This document shows positions 1-5,326 of a stretch of DNA of 5,326 nucleotides, piece by piece (the first letter of the stretch is position 1; every line of letters starts with the position of its first letter). Source of the DNA: DATLFQ01 sp035540915 (lineage in GTDB: Bacteria; Actinomycetota; Acidimicrobiia; Acidimicrobiales; GCA-2861595); the NCBI GenBank assembly GCA_035540915.1, contig DATLFQ010000001.1, forward strand, positions 1 through 5,326. The letters are read 5' to 3'. The notes beneath the pieces are model-generated. The model saw only the letters and a list, made by a program, of their open reading frames with translations, ran no database searches and had not been told where the DNA came from. The position numbers and the translations under genes were made by a program.

Positions 1-3857
<3,857 letters not shown>

Positions 3858-3862
3858 GGGAG

Positions 3863-3870
3863 CCTCTTTC
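3863..3870 (-). promoter_or_regulatory. Ribosome binding site of rpoC
   Basis: On the minus strand the sequence is GAAAGAGG, followed by the 5-nt spacer CTCCC and the TTG start at 3857. It lies in a purine-rich run (about 3863-3880) that is less G+C rich than the surroundings. Together with the in-frame TGA at 3879-3881 and the family N-terminus LDVN right after the TTG, it fixes the start. The next possible start, GTG at codon 4, would cut into the conserved N-terminus. Confidence 0.8.
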
Positions 3871-3919
3871 CTCTTCTCTCAAACCAACCGACGAGAACGT
3901 CCGCACTGCACATCGCCAG

Positions 3920-3994
3920 CCACCGTCCGGGGTGGTGATTCCGGCGGGGGAGGGTCAAGTTCCGGAGGAGCCGGAACACCACCCCGGACGGTGG
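3920..3994 (-). repeat. Perfect 18-bp inverted repeat in the rpoB-rpoC spacer (long mRNA hairpin)
   Basis: Positions 3920-3937 (CCACCGTCCGGGGTGGTG) are the exact reverse complement of 3977-3994. After one bulged base (3938) the stem gains 6 more pairs (3939-3944 with 3971-3976), leaving a 26-nt inner loop. In the rpoBC transcript this gives a G+C-rich stem of 24 pairs in total, starting 11 nt after the rpoB stop and ending 62 nt before the rpoC start. No U-run follows it, so it is not a standard intrinsic terminator. Likely roles, all inferred, are mRNA stabilisation or processing between the cistrons, partial attenuation, or membership in a dispersed extragenic palindrome family. The structure is seen directly; the function is unknown. 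Confidence 0.85.
3960..3976 (-). other. Small hairpin nested in the long inverted repeat, competing for the same bases
   Basis: In the transcript TTCCGG (3971-3976) pairs perfectly with CCGGAA (3960-3965) across the 5-nt loop CTCCT. A second CCGGAA at 3939-3944 is the partner of the same TTCCGG in the long stem, so the two pairings exclude each other. The 5' arm of the long repeat can also fold on itself (CACCACC with GGTGGTG, 3977-3996, 6-nt loop), and the 3' arm can form a 5-bp hairpin (3920-3935). The region can therefore be drawn either as one long hairpin or as three short ones. The folding is read from the sequence and no energies were calculated. Confidence 0.55.
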
Positions 3995-4005
3995 TGCAAC
4001 CGGAC

Positions 4006-5326
<1,321 letters not shown>

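Noticed and set aside
3930..3958. TTGACC on the minus strand (3953-3958) as a -35 box of an internal rpoC promoter
   Set aside because: The sequence 16-18 nt downstream is CCACCC-like, with nothing resembling a -10 box, and it lies within the hairpin.
3914..3994. Intrinsic terminator between rpoB and rpoC
   Set aside because: The stem is strong, but the bases after it on the transcript (CTGGCGATGTGCAG) contain no U-run, and full termination here would stop rpoC expression.

Overview
The window holds the junction between two genes for the core catalytic subunits of bacterial RNA polymerase, both on the minus strand and in the usual rpoB-then-rpoC order. Positions 5326 down to 4006 are the last 439 codons of rpoB (beta subunit), whose 5' part lies beyond the right edge. 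Positions 3857 down to 1 are the first 1285 codons of rpoC (beta' subunit), whose last few codons and stop lie beyond the left edge. Both frames are intact wherever I checked them and the known catalytic and zinc-binding residues are present, so these look like functional housekeeping genes.

The DNA is very G+C rich, with G or C at most third codon positions. The protein sequences are actinobacterial: beta' has the charged, helical coiled-coil insertion near residues 148-240 that is known from Actinomycetota, and neither protein carries the large insertions of the E. coli subunits. The variable parts, such as the beta C-terminus ending in SRPERGSDEEDARR plus a basic tail and a short beta' insertion at residues 119-131, differ from Mycobacterium. 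They remind me of deep-branching actinobacteria such as Acidimicrobiia. That placement is an inference from memory, not from a search.

The only non-coding stretch is the 148-bp spacer between the genes (3858-4005). It contains a perfect 18-bp inverted repeat (3920-3937 with 3977-3994), a 6-bp stem extension, and smaller hairpins that would compete with the long stem. The rpoC ribosome binding site and a TTG start follow. The two genes are presumably co-transcribed, and the hairpin sits where it could affect mRNA processing, stability or the rpoB/rpoC ratio. This spacer is the most interesting part of the window. I see no mobile element, CRISPR array, tRNA, rRNA or unknown protein system. The long plus-strand open frames are antisense shadows of rpoC.
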